The position numbers were made by a program, and so were the translations under genes. The notes beneath the pieces were generated by a model. That model was given only the letters and a program-made list of their open reading frames with translations. It was not told the DNA's origin and did no database searches. Of a stretch of 64,000 nt of DNA, positions 17,518 to 25,578 are shown one piece after another. Position 1 is the first letter of the stretch; each line of letters opens with the position of its first letter. The stretch comes from Micavibrio_A sp964539025 (GTDB taxonomy: Bacteria; Pseudomonadota; Alphaproteobacteria; Micavibrionales; Micavibrionaceae): the NCBI GenBank assembly GCA_964539025.1, contig CAZIFA010000010.1, positions 1 through 64,000 of the forward strand, read 5' to 3'.

Positions 17518-18510
17518 ATGAAAACAATCGGCATCATTGGTGGCGGCGCATGGGGAACGGCGCTGGCGCAGGTTTACGCAATCGCCGGCAAAAACGTCAT
17601 TCTGTGGGCCCGCGAAGAAGATGTCGTCTCCAGCATCAACACAAGGCATGAGAACACGCCGTTCCTGCCCGGTCAGCCGATCAGCACCAATATAAAGGCA
17701 ACCAACAATCTTGCAGACGCGGCCAAAGCCGATGCGCTGTTGATCGTCACGCCAGCGCAATATTTGCGTATCACGCTCGATCATCTAAAACCGCATCTAA
17801 ATGAGTCCACGCCGCTCATCATCTGCGCCAAGGGTGTGGAGATAAAGACAGGCGCCCTGATGTCACAGATCGTAGCCGAGATCATGCCCAAATCGCCCAT
17901 CGCGATTCTGACCGGACCAACTTTTGCCGCCGAAATCGCAAAAGGCCTGCCCAGCGCGATGACATTGGCCATGAACAATAAAGAAGAAGCCGAAAAAATA
18001 GCCGAAAGCCTGAACACGCGCAGCCTTCGCCTTTACGCATCCGATGATGTCATAGGCGCGCAGGTCGGCGGCGCGGTGAAAAACGTCATCGCCATCGCTT
18101 GCGGCGTGATCGAAGGCAAACAGCTCGGCAATTCGGCGCGCGCCGCTTTGGTAACACGCGGTCTGGCTGAAATAGCTCGCCTTGCTTCTGCGCTTGGCGC
18201 GAAAAAAGAAACGCTGATGGGCATGTGCGGTGTCGGCGATCTTTTGCTCACCTGTTCATCCATGCAATCACGTAACTTTTCGCTCGGTGTCGCATTGGGG
18301 CAAGGTAAATCGTTGAAAGATATCCTCGCGCAAAGAAATTCTGTCACCGAAGGCGTTTACACCGCCGAGGCGCTGATGGTCATGGCAAAAAACAACGCGG
18401 TCGAAATGCCTATTTCCGAAGCCATGTATAAATGCCTGTCCGAGGGCGTGAGCGTCGATGAGATGATCGCCCGCATGCTCGACCGCCCGGTAAAATCAGA
18501 GGCCGCGTAA
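17518..18510 (+). CDS. gpsA: NAD(P)H-dependent glycerol-3-phosphate dehydrogenase
   Basis: 330 residues, normal length. The Rossmann motif IGIIGGGAWGTALAQVYA opens the protein. GPTFAAEIAKGLPSA and VKNVIAIACGVIEGKQLGNSARAAL contain the catalytic Lys region, and LMGMCGVGDLLLTCSS follows. It reduces dihydroxyacetone phosphate to sn-glycerol 3-phosphate for phospholipid synthesis in the cytosol. It lies between tsaD and the EVE gene, all on the plus strand and tightly spaced. Confidence 0.97.
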   Translation: MKTIGIIGGGAWGTALAQVYAIAGKNVILWAREEDVVSSINTRHENTPFLPGQPISTNIKATNNLADAAKADALLIVTPAQYLRITLDHLKPHLNESTPLIICAKGVEIKTGALMSQIVAEIMPKSPIAILTGPTFAAEIAKGLPSAMTLAMNNKEEAEKIAESLNTRSLRLYASDDVIGAQVGGAVKNVIAIACGVIEGKQLGNSARAALVTRGLAEIARLASALGAKKETLMGMCGVGDLLLTCSSMQSRNFSLGVALGQGKSLKDILAQRNSVTEGVYTAEALMVMAKNNAVEMPISEAMYKCLSEGVSVDEMIARMLDRPVKSEAA

Positions 18511-18512
18511 TC

Positions 18513-18917
18513 ATGCAACACTGGCTGGTGAAATCCGAACCTTTCAAATGGTCGTGGGATATGCATGTCAAAAAAGGCGTGCAGGGGTGGGACGGTGTGC
18601 GCAATTACCAAGCGTCGAATAATATGAAAGCAATGAAAAAGGGCGATCAGGCGTTTTTCTATCATTCGAACGAGGGCAAGGAAATCGTCGGCATTGTCGA
18701 AGTCGTCAAAGAATATTACCCCGACCCCACCGATGAAACCGGCAAATTCGGGATGGTGGATTTCAAGGCGGTAAAGCCGCTTAAAAAACCTGTCACTCTT
18801 GAACAGATCAAAAAAATCTCTGCGCTCAAAACCATGGCGCTGCTCAAACAATCGCGCTTGTCCGTTTCGCCTGTGACGAAAGATGAATGGGCGTGCATTC
18901 TCAAACACGCCGAATAA
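18513..18917 (+). CDS. EVE domain-containing protein
   Basis: 134 residues making up one EVE domain (PUA-like fold): WLVKSEPFKWSWDMHVKKG at the start, WDGVRNYQASNNMKAMKKGDQAFFYHSN in the middle, and IVGIVEVVKEYYPDPTD after. EVE domains bind modified bases in DNA or RNA; a close relative is eukaryotic THYN1. In bacteria they are often housekeeping neighbours of gpsA or tsaD, as here. The start lies two bases after the gpsA stop. Confidence 0.93.
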   Translation: MQHWLVKSEPFKWSWDMHVKKGVQGWDGVRNYQASNNMKAMKKGDQAFFYHSNEGKEIVGIVEVVKEYYPDPTDETGKFGMVDFKAVKPLKKPVTLEQIKKISALKTMALLKQSRLSVSPVTKDEWACILKHAE

Positions 18918-18930
18918 GGAATACGTGTCT

Positions 18931-19278
18931 ATGAAAGTTCCGTTCGCTTTAAAAGCCATCGCCGGACTTTCCACCATGTTCATGGCATCCGCCTGCGGAT
19001 ATGGTGATTATTTTCCACGACCTCCAGGCATCGTTTACCGCAATTGGGGCATCGTAACGCCGCCTCCACCGGATGATAGAAGAATGCCTTATCGAGGGGA
19101 CCCGAGCCAGCCGATAACAGTTTATCCCGATCGGAATTTACCGCCGCGGGAACACCATGCGGAGGATGACACACCGCCCGAGCCTGAACCGCCGCCGCCC
19201 GTACAAACCTATAATAAACCGGAACCGGGTACAGGCCTGCCGGTGCCCCTCCTGCGGACTCCAAGACCTTCCAGCTAA
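18931..19278 (+). CDS. small proline-rich lipoprotein
   Basis: 115 residues from the ATG at 18931, with AAGGA ten bases upstream; an earlier in-frame start would lie inside the EVE gene. Signal FALKAIAGLSTMFMASA ends at a lipobox-like cysteine (ASAC/G). The mature part is rich in Pro, Asp and Glu (VTPPPPDD, EPEPPPPVQTY) and probably unstructured. No family known to me. It opens a plus-strand run of five small envelope proteins ending at 20715. Confidence 0.72.
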   Translation: MKVPFALKAIAGLSTMFMASACGYGDYFPRPPGIVYRNWGIVTPPPPDDRRMPYRGDPSQPITVYPDRNLPPREHHAEDDTPPEPEPPPPVQTYNKPEPGTGLPVPLLRTPRPSS

Positions 19279-19442
19279 TCCTCTGAAATTTCATATAAAA
19301 ACGCGGCTTTAATTTATTTTCGTGCCAAAAAACGAAAGGGCGGTTATTATCCCGCGCGTTTTTATACCCCTTTCAGCAAGGAACCCATAGCGGCGTAACT
19401 TTGTTCGAAAGGATACACAAAAACAAACACAGGAGGAGTGTT

Positions 19443-19847
19443 ATGAAACTTTCAGATCTTTTTTCGACTCTTGCACCTATCGCCCTTGTCGCAGGCGTTA
19501 CAACAGGCTGCGCTGATCAATATGGCCGTCCCAATCGCGCAGGTAGTGCCGCTGTTGGTGCCATCGGAGGCGCCATAGTCGGGGGCCTTATTGGCGATGC
19601 TATCGGCGGGTCTCAACAACGTTCTTACGATAACAACCGGTATGGCGGATACAACAATAATCAAGGCGGATATTATCCTCCCCAGCAGCCACAATACCGC
19701 GTCTGTCAGGACCGACGCGGTCGCCAATATTATTGCCTGAATGCCGAAGGCGATCAGGAACAATTGTTCAAGCATGAAGAAGGCGCGTTCGACAAAGAGT
19801 TTCAAGACAGGCTGTTTAAAATGCCCGGAATAAATCTGGGATCGTAG
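19443..19847 (+). CDS. glycine-zipper lipoprotein
   Basis: 134 residues; the ATG follows AGGAGGAG. The signal peptide ends in GVTTGC, so lipidation is likely. GAIGGAIVGGLIGDAIGG (about 41-58) is a glycine zipper of the kind found in SlyB/Rick_17kDa-type surface antigens. An Asn/Tyr/Gly-rich stretch and YRVCQDRRGRQYYCLN, with two cysteines that could form a disulfide, follow. Outer-membrane location is inferred. Second member of the small-envelope-protein cluster. Confidence 0.82.
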   Translation: MKLSDLFSTLAPIALVAGVTTGCADQYGRPNRAGSAAVGAIGGAIVGGLIGDAIGGSQQRSYDNNRYGGYNNNQGGYYPPQQPQYRVCQDRRGRQYYCLNAEGDQEQLFKHEEGAFDKEFQDRLFKMPGINLGS

Positions 19848-19848
19848 A

Positions 19849-20106
19849 ATGCCAGGCAGACTACGTTATGTTTTCGCCGTCGCCGCAACTGCTTTGTTTG
19901 GTTTGACTGGGTGCGAGTTGCCCAACCCGGTAGTACCCAGCGGCGGCGGTTATAATCCTTCGGGTTCCGCCCATCACAGGCCCCTCGCGAAGGCAGGTAA
20001 TGGACTTTATTGGTGCCCGCAATTTAGCAGCGATGGAAAATCGCAGCTCGATGCTAGCGGATATCCCGTTGTCGCCGCCGGGCCATGTAATCCAAGAGTA
20101 AACTAA
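19849..20106 (+). CDS. small lipoprotein
   Basis: 85 residues. The signal VFAVAATALFGLTGC ends in a perfect LTGC lipobox. The mature part has two cysteines in LYWCPQF and GPCNPRVN and no recognised domain. It starts one base after the preceding stop, so the two are cotranslated. Confidence 0.72.
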   Translation: MPGRLRYVFAVAATALFGLTGCELPNPVVPSGGGYNPSGSAHHRPLAKAGNGLYWCPQFSSDGKSQLDASGYPVVAAGPCNPRVN

Positions 20107-20138
20107 CAATCTAAAAAAGTAATAGAAGGAAGAGTAGA

Positions 20139-20411
20139 ATGCGTAGAATTACAGCGAAACTTGCCTTGGCAGCGGTTGCCGGATGCAGCCACGTGGAAGG
20201 TGTTGGCAAAGCACTCGACATGCCGATGAACGGTGAAATTCATGAACACGGATATCACCCAAGCCATCCGGATGCCCCCGCAGAGGGTAAAGCAGTGGCA
20301 CCGGGTGATGATCGTTCGTACCGCAAATCCACTAGCAACGCTGTTAATGGGCGCTATGTCATCAGTTTCGTCAAACCGAACGATTCAAAACCGCAAGCGG
20401 CAAAACCATAA
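20139..20411 (+). CDS. small putative lipoprotein
   Basis: 90 residues; AAGGAAGAG precedes the ATG. A short signal (RRITAKLALAAVAGC) ends at a possible lipobox AVAGC, followed by a His/Pro-rich mature part (EHGYHPSHPDAP). The signal is short, so lipidation is not certain. No family recognised. Fourth gene of the run. Confidence 0.62.
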   Translation: MRRITAKLALAAVAGCSHVEGVGKALDMPMNGEIHEHGYHPSHPDAPAEGKAVAPGDDRSYRKSTSNAVNGRYVISFVKPNDSKPQAAKP

Positions 20412-20421
20412 GAGAAATTAA

Positions 20422-20715
20422 ATGAGTTTTAAAAGAGGAATCACAATGCTGGCAGGCGCATTTTTAGGCGCAACCGCCATTGCAACGCCAGCATCGGATG
20501 TTGAAGCGCGCGACCGGTGGGACAATGATAATCGCAGACATCGTCAAAGATTATGCTTTGCAGAAACTCCCTATCCCGGTGCCCGTGCGGGGTTCTATGA
20601 TAGATGGGGTAATTTTGCGGGAAATTATACCCATGGCGGGCAAACGAGTAATTGTAAAATACGAGATGGGTACAGAGACTTGTACTGGCGTGGAAGCAAT
20701 TGTATTTGCAATTAA
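20422..20715 (+). CDS. small secreted protein
   Basis: 97 residues with a signal peptide ending near VEARD. The mature part is rich in Arg, Tyr and Trp, with four cysteines (LCFAE, SNCKI, SNCICN) that could form disulfides in the periplasm. No known family. It is the last gene of the cluster, followed by a perfect hairpin terminator. Confidence 0.65.
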   Translation: MSFKRGITMLAGAFLGATAIATPASDVEARDRWDNDNRRHRQRLCFAETPYPGARAGFYDRWGNFAGNYTHGGQTSNCKIRDGYRDLYWRGSNCICN

Positions 20716-20735
20716 TAACAACCAAACGAAAAATT

Positions 20736-20767
20736 AAAAAGGCGATATCATTCGATATCGCCTTTTT
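20736..20767. terminator. bidirectional intrinsic terminator
   Basis: AAAAAGGCGATATC (20736-20749) is exactly complementary to GATATCGCCTTTTT (20754-20767) around a 4-base loop. It ends both the plus-strand small-protein cluster and the convergent minus-strand lipoprotein gene at 20790. Confidence 0.92.
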
Positions 20768-20789
20768 AATTCAATTCATTGTCAAAAAG

Positions 20790-21473
20790 CTACTTCGGCA
20801 TCATTGCAGGTTTGTTACGCTCAGCAATAGCACCTGCAACGTGTATTTGAACTAGCAGTTCAGTAATCTCGTTCTTAGGAGCCTTTTTCCATGCGTCCAC
20901 CACCTCATTAAGGTCAAGCGCTTTACCATTTTCGGGGAATTTAAAGCCCTTGGGAACATTGATGGCAAAATGATTTGCTGTCACTTCCACCACACCCATT
21001 TTGGCCAACTGTAACAGCGGATCATCCATCAAAGCAGCACCTGCACCGAACGTGTTAAACCCTAGAGGTATGTCAATGCTAGCATTGGAATTGCTTGTAA
21101 GGTTGTAACCATTTCTTATTGCCCGCCCAAGCGCGCGGTTACTCTCTCTGATAATTGTGTTGGCAAAGGTACTCGCAGCTCGTTCTCCCGTGCGTTGCAT
21201 CAGGATTTGTTGACGGTCTCCACGTGAAGGACCGGAAACACAGCGGCGCGTCGCTTGGCCGCCTTGATCGAAGACAACCCATTGTCCCTGTACGACTTGA
21301 CCGTTTTCCTGCGTTGTAACTGTGCAGTCCGTGGCTTGGTTCATCATCGGTGTTCTGTACGTATAGTTTCCGTTTGGACCCTGTCCCTCGCTTGTACCCG
21401 CTGTTGGGGCATAGGTGCTGCAAGCACTCAAAAATCCAAGTGCCGCAATGCTGGTCGTTGTTCTAAGTTTCAT
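20790..21473 (-). CDS. putative lipoprotein of unknown function
   Basis: 227 residues from the ATG at 21473, with GAGGG seven bases upstream; a GTG two codons earlier is less likely. The signal ends in FLSAC, a lipobox. A GPNGNYTYRTPMMN stretch and two cysteines (ATDCTV, TRRCVS) precede an amphipathic C-terminal half. No family recognised by eye; it does not resemble DotC or DotD. It has its own promoter (21509-21538) and terminator. Confidence 0.78.
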   Translation of the reverse strand: MKLRTTTSIAALGFLSACSTYAPTAGTSEGQGPNGNYTYRTPMMNQATDCTVTTQENGQVVQGQWVVFDQGGQATRRCVSGPSRGDRQQILMQRTGERAASTFANTIIRESNRALGRAIRNGYNLTSNSNASIDIPLGFNTFGAGAALMDDPLLQLAKMGVVEVTANHFAINVPKGFKFPENGKALDLNEVVDAWKKAPKNEITELLVQIHVAGAIAERNKPAMMPK

Positions 21474-21508
21474 AAACACACCCTCTTTAACTGTGAATTC
21501 GATGGGGT

Positions 21509-21538
21509 TTTATAACATAAGCCTACCGTTGATTGCAA
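21509..21538 (-). promoter_or_regulatory. probable promoter of the 20790-21473 lipoprotein gene
   Basis: On the minus strand TTGCAA (21533-21538) is followed after 18 bases by TATAAA (21509-21514). The start would fall about 30 bases before the ATG, leaving room for the GAGGG ribosome site. Match is 4/6 and 5/6. Confidence 0.45.
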
Positions 21539-21719
21539 ACATTTTTATGGAAATAATTGAACGCAAAACAACCAAATCTTTAATATTTAACCTAACTCAT
21601 TGTAAAATATGAAAAATTAATCGATTGGCTTCCCCGCGCCGTTAACCAGTTCGGCTTTACTTCCCGGCCCGCCGCCCCTATATCTCGTGCGGCGGTTTTT
21701 AAAGAGTGCGGCAAAATAC

Positions 21720-22619
21720 ATGGATTTTAAGCGCGGCGATTATCTTCTCCTCTTCTTCATCCTGATTTTATGGGCGGGGAATATCATCGCGGTCAAGCTC
21801 GCCGTCACGGAAATTCCGCCCCTGACCGCCGCGACATTGCGTTTTTCCCTCGCCGCGCTGGTTTTTCTTCCTTTCTTACAAAAACCAGATCGCCGCACGC
21901 TCTGGTATATTTTTCAAATTTCCATGCTGATGAACGTCATTCATATCGGATTGTTGTTCATCGCGCTTAACATGCTCGACGCCGCGAGCGTTTCGATCCT
22001 GCTGCAAACACAAGTGATCTTCGCCACCATTCTGGGCATGATTTTCTTCCATGAAAAAATCCGCTGGCGCACATGGACGGGAATCGGTTTGGCCGTCGCG
22101 GGCGTTGCGATCATGTGCGGCAAACCAGACCTCGCCACACATCCCGGCGGTGTCGCCATCATGCTGGTTTCCACGCTTTCACTCGCCTACAGCTTTATCA
22201 AGATGAAACATTTGCAGGCCGTGCATCCCGCAACCTATATCTGTCTTCTTTCGGCGTTTTCACTCCCTTTCAATTTCGCAGCAAGCTGGGTGCTCGCACC
22301 GGGTAGCTGGGCAGCATTGCCGGATGCGAATTGGTTGCTGCTCGGCCCGCTTCTTGCCTATCAATCGGTTGTCATCAGCATCACGCATATTATCTGGCAG
22401 AGGATGTTGCATCGCGGGAACATCGGAAACCTCACGGCCTTTACTATGCTTACGCCGTTTATCACCGTGCTGCTCGCGGTCGTGATACTGGGCGAACATA
22501 TCGATATACCGATGATTGTCGGCGGACTTATCACCATGCTTGGCGTCGCCATCATCACCGTCCGCCGCATTCAAAAGGGGATTGCCGCGCCGGATGAGAG
22601 TGATAGACTTTACCAATGA
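21720..22619 (+). CDS. EamA/DMT family transporter
   Basis: 299 residues with ten predicted membrane segments in two EamA halves. The first begins at LLLFFILILWAGNIIAVKLAV; the second contains a repeat of the same pattern and ends GEHIDIPMIVGGLITMLGVAII. This is the drug/metabolite transporter superfamily; the substrate cannot be told, amino acids or metabolites being usual. I take the ATG at 21720; a GTG at 21687 is also in frame. Its stop overlaps the acs start (ATGA), so they are cotranscribed. Confidence 0.88.
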   Translation: MDFKRGDYLLLFFILILWAGNIIAVKLAVTEIPPLTAATLRFSLAALVFLPFLQKPDRRTLWYIFQISMLMNVIHIGLLFIALNMLDAASVSILLQTQVIFATILGMIFFHEKIRWRTWTGIGLAVAGVAIMCGKPDLATHPGGVAIMLVSTLSLAYSFIKMKHLQAVHPATYICLLSAFSLPFNFAASWVLAPGSWAALPDANWLLLGPLLAYQSVVISITHIIWQRMLHRGNIGNLTAFTMLTPFITVLLAVVILGEHIDIPMIVGGLITMLGVAIITVRRIQKGIAAPDESDRLYQ

Positions 22620-24553
22620 CCGACATTCCGACATTTCCGCCTTCTAAGGATTTGCAAAAATCCGCACATATAACGCCAGATAAATACAAGGCGATGTATG
22701 AACGATCTATGGCGGACCCGGATGGATTTTGGGCAGAGATTGGTCAGCGCCTTACATGGTTTAAAAACCCCACCAAAATCAAAAACACTTCGTTCAATTC
22801 ACCCGTTTCCATCAAATGGTATGAAGACGGCGTTTTGAACGCTTCCTACAACTGCATCGACCGCCATCTTCCCGCCCGTGCGAACGATATTGCGTTGATC
22901 TGGGAAAGCGATGATCCCGCCGTCGATAAAAAAATCACCTACGCGCAGTTGAAAGACGAAGTTTGCAAACTCGCCAATGCCTTGAAAGAACGCGGCGTTA
23001 AAAAGGGCGACCGCGTCACCATTTACATGCCAATGGTTTGCGAAGCTGTTTATGCCATGCTGGCCTGCGCCCGCATAGGTGCGGTTCATTCGGTCGTGTT
23101 CGGCGGATTTTCGCCAACCTCGCTCACCGACCGGATCAAGGATTGTAAATCCGATGTCGTCATCACCGCGGATGAAGGTGTACGCGGCGGAAAGAAAATC
23201 CCGCTCAAAGCCAACACGGATGAGGCCCTGAAATCCTGCCCCAACGTGCATACCGTGATCGTGTTCAAGCGCACCGACGGCGCAGTCGATTGGACCGACA
23301 AGCGCGATGTCTGGTGGTATGACATTGTAGGGAAACAAAGCACCGAGTGCGAACCTGAAAAGATGAACGCGGAAGATCCGTTGTTCATTCTCTACACATC
23401 TGGCTCCACCGGAAAACCCAAAGGCGTTTTGCACACGACGGGCGGATACCTCCTCTTCGCTGCCTTCACGCATGAATGCACGTTTGATTATAGGCCGGGC
23501 GAAATTTACTGGTGCACGGCAGATGTCGGCTGGGTTACAGGACATTCTTATATCATCTATGGACCGCTCGCGAATGGCGCAACAAGCATCGTATTTGAGG
23601 GCGTTCCGAATTACCCAGACTGGTCGCGCTTCTGGCAAGTCGTTGACAAACACAAGGTCAATTCCTTCTATACTGCACCCACAGCAATCCGTTCACTCAT
23701 CAAAGCAGGCGACGAATTCGTCAAAAAAACTTCACGCAAATCTTTGCGCATTCTTGGGTCGGTGGGCGAGCCTATCAACGCCGAAGCCTGGAATTGGTAC
23801 AATGATATAGTAGGTGAAGGACGTTGCCCCATCATGGATACATGGTGGCAGACGGAAACCGGCGGACATTTGATTACACCATTACCCGGCGTCACAGCAA
23901 CCAAACCGGGATCGGCAACAACGCCGTTCTTTGGCATTAAACCCGTTATCGTCGATGCCAATGGCAAAGAACTGGGCGGTGCTGCTGAAGGCGCACTATG
24001 CATCGCCGATAGTTGGCCGGGGCAAATGCGCACCGTATTCGGTGATCACGCACGCTTCGAACAAACTTATTTCTCCACCTTCCCTGGAAAATATTTCACG
24101 GGCGATGGTGCGCGCCGCGATGCTGACGGGTATTACTGGATAACGGGCCGTATGGATGATGTGATCAATGTTTCCGGCCACAGGCTCGGCACTGCCGAAA
24201 TCGAAAGCGCGATCAATGAATTTGAGTCTGTCGCAGAGTCTGCCGTTGTCGGCTTCCCGCACGATATTAAGGGACAAGGCATTTACGCCTATGTCACATT
24301 GCGCGAAGGCCGCAATTTCGATGAAGAAACGAAAAAAGGAATCGTAGCGACCGTGCGTAAAATAATCGGGCCTATCGCTTCACCGGATGTCATTCAGTTC
24401 GCACCGGGACTTCCCAAAACGCGCTCGGGCAAAATCATGCGCAGGATTTTAAGAAAGATCGCGGCCGAAGAATTCGATTCACTGGGCGATACCAGCACGC
24501 TGGCCGATCCCGCCGTCGTCGATGATTTGATAAAAGGGCGAAAAGCAGGTTAA
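22616..24553 (+). CDS. acs: acetyl-coenzyme A synthetase
   Basis: 645 residues, the usual length. The adenylation motifs are all present: LYTSGSTGKPKGVLHTTGGY, DTWWQTETGG, and YFTGDGARRDADGYYWITGR with DDVINVSGHRLGTAEIE. The C-terminal PKTRSGKIMRRILRK holds the regulatory lysine acetylated by Pat-type enzymes. It makes acetyl-CoA from acetate via acetyl-AMP. The start overlaps the transporter stop. A propionyl-CoA synthetase would look similar, but the overall pattern favours acetate. Confidence 0.95.
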   Translation: MTDIPTFPPSKDLQKSAHITPDKYKAMYERSMADPDGFWAEIGQRLTWFKNPTKIKNTSFNSPVSIKWYEDGVLNASYNCIDRHLPARANDIALIWESDDPAVDKKITYAQLKDEVCKLANALKERGVKKGDRVTIYMPMVCEAVYAMLACARIGAVHSVVFGGFSPTSLTDRIKDCKSDVVITADEGVRGGKKIPLKANTDEALKSCPNVHTVIVFKRTDGAVDWTDKRDVWWYDIVGKQSTECEPEKMNAEDPLFILYTSGSTGKPKGVLHTTGGYLLFAAFTHECTFDYRPGEIYWCTADVGWVTGHSYIIYGPLANGATSIVFEGVPNYPDWSRFWQVVDKHKVNSFYTAPTAIRSLIKAGDEFVKKTSRKSLRILGSVGEPINAEAWNWYNDIVGEGRCPIMDTWWQTETGGHLITPLPGVTATKPGSATTPFFGIKPVIVDANGKELGGAAEGALCIADSWPGQMRTVFGDHARFEQTYFSTFPGKYFTGDGARRDADGYYWITGRMDDVINVSGHRLGTAEIESAINEFESVAESAVVGFPHDIKGQGIYAYVTLREGRNFDEETKKGIVATVRKIIGPIASPDVIQFAPGLPKTRSGKIMRRILRKIAAEEFDSLGDTSTLADPAVVDDLIKGRKAG

Positions 24554-25095
24554 GCCGCGATGCGGTTGAACGGATAGCTCGCGTAATTGTTGCGGAACAG
24601 AGCCGGCTGATCCATGTGCAACATGAACAGCGCCAACCAAAAATCAGCATAATTCTTCTCACGCGTGACGCGGCGCATTCTGGTGAACATCTGCATAGCT
24701 TCGAATGCCTGCAGAGCTTCGCGTTCTCTCTCTTTTTTGGCAAGGCGCAATTCTTCGAGGCGGCTTTCTTCCATCAACTCTTGCGCTTTGGCCATCAGGG
24801 CGCGCTCAGCGCGCACCTCCATATAACGTGTTTGCATGGCGCACCACGCAGAATCTTCTAACAAAGCGGCCAGTTCAGTCATACCGTCATCGCGACCGTA
24901 ATCTCTTTCCGCGCGAAGGCGGTTGTGTTTTGCGTCCAGATATTCCTTGTTGAGACTAGCCAAAAGCGGATCAAGAAGCATGAAAGCATCCATTTCGCTC
25001 AAAACAGCGCGGGTCGGCGCATAAGATGACGGCTCCTGGTCAAGACGACGGGATACGTCGTTCATGATTGCCTGTAAAGTGTCATTCCCACCCAT
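24550..25095 (-). CDS. unknown helical protein
   Basis: 181 residues from the ATG at 25095, almost entirely helical and charged. Residues 85-130 are a Glu/Arg/Lys-rich coiled coil (KAQELMEESRLEELRLAKKE), followed by a more conserved-looking YADFWLALFMLHMDQPALFRNNYASYPFN. No signal peptide. Not recognised. The start is uncertain: an upstream terminator (25096-25125) ends right at this ATG, and the next Met (25065), with CAGG upstream, may be the true start. It converges on acs with a 4-base overlap of the stops. Confidence 0.65.
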   Translation of the reverse strand: MGGNDTLQAIMNDVSRRLDQEPSSYAPTRAVLSEMDAFMLLDPLLASLNKEYLDAKHNRLRAERDYGRDDGMTELAALLEDSAWCAMQTRYMEVRAERALMAKAQELMEESRLEELRLAKKEREREALQAFEAMQMFTRMRRVTREKNYADFWLALFMLHMDQPALFRNNYASYPFNRIAA

Positions 25096-25125
25096 AGAAA
25101 AACCCCGAATTTTTGAATTCGGGGT
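25096..25125 (-). terminator. intrinsic terminator after gapR
   Basis: On the minus strand ACCCCGAATT pairs with AATTCGGGGT (25116-25125 with 25102-25111) and is followed by TTTTTCT. It ends the gapR transcript and overlaps the 5' region of the next gene on the same strand. Confidence 0.85.
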
Positions 25126-25173
25126 CATAATACATAAAAAAGATTACGGCTTAGTTAAGGCCAAATTCTTTAA

Positions 25174-25467
25174 TTATTCCAATCCGATAGCGGACTTGTA
25201 AAGTTCGAGCATTTGCTCTTCTTCATGGCGTTTTTCGGTATCCATTTTGCGCAAGCGGATCACTTTGCGGATGATTTTGCTATCAAAACCCACGGCCTTG
25301 GATTCCGCGTAGATATCCTTGATATCTTCGGCAAGACCACCCTTTTCTTCCTCAAGCCGCTCGATGCGCTCAATAAAAGCTTTCAATCGCTGACCGGATA
25401 CGCCGCCCGTGTCATTCGCCGTTGTTTCTTGTTGTTTGCGGAAGCCCGCCGCGCTCGTTTCGCTCAT
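25174..25467 (-). CDS. gapR: GapR-like nucleoid-associated protein (DUF2312)
   Basis: 97 residues from the ATG at 25467 (AAGGCG upstream). QRLKAFIERIERLEEEKGGLAEDIKDIYAESKAVGFDSKIIRKVIRLRKMD is the near-invariant DUF2312 core. In Caulobacter GapR forms a tetrameric clamp on overtwisted AT-rich DNA and stimulates topoisomerases. The family is largely alphaproteobacterial and supports the taxonomic call. Single gene with its own terminator. Confidence 0.95.
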   Translation of the reverse strand: MSETSAAGFRKQQETTANDTGGVSGQRLKAFIERIERLEEEKGGLAEDIKDIYAESKAVGFDSKIIRKVIRLRKMDTEKRHEEEQMLELYKSAIGLE

Positions 25468-25578
25468 AAGTAAACGCCTTTTCGTCTGCAATGATGTTGT
25501 AAGACCCTTGTTATAGGAGGCGGGTGCAAAGCCGTAAAGACGGGAAAAATATCTATCCCTAAAAATATTTTTAAGGAT

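Noticed and set aside
20790..21473. DotC/DotD identity for the lipoprotein
   Set aside because: Length and sequence do not show DotC or DotD features; only lipoprotein status is supported.
22799..23653. 284-codon open frame antisense to acs
   Set aside because: Mirror frame of a highly conserved enzyme; no independent support.
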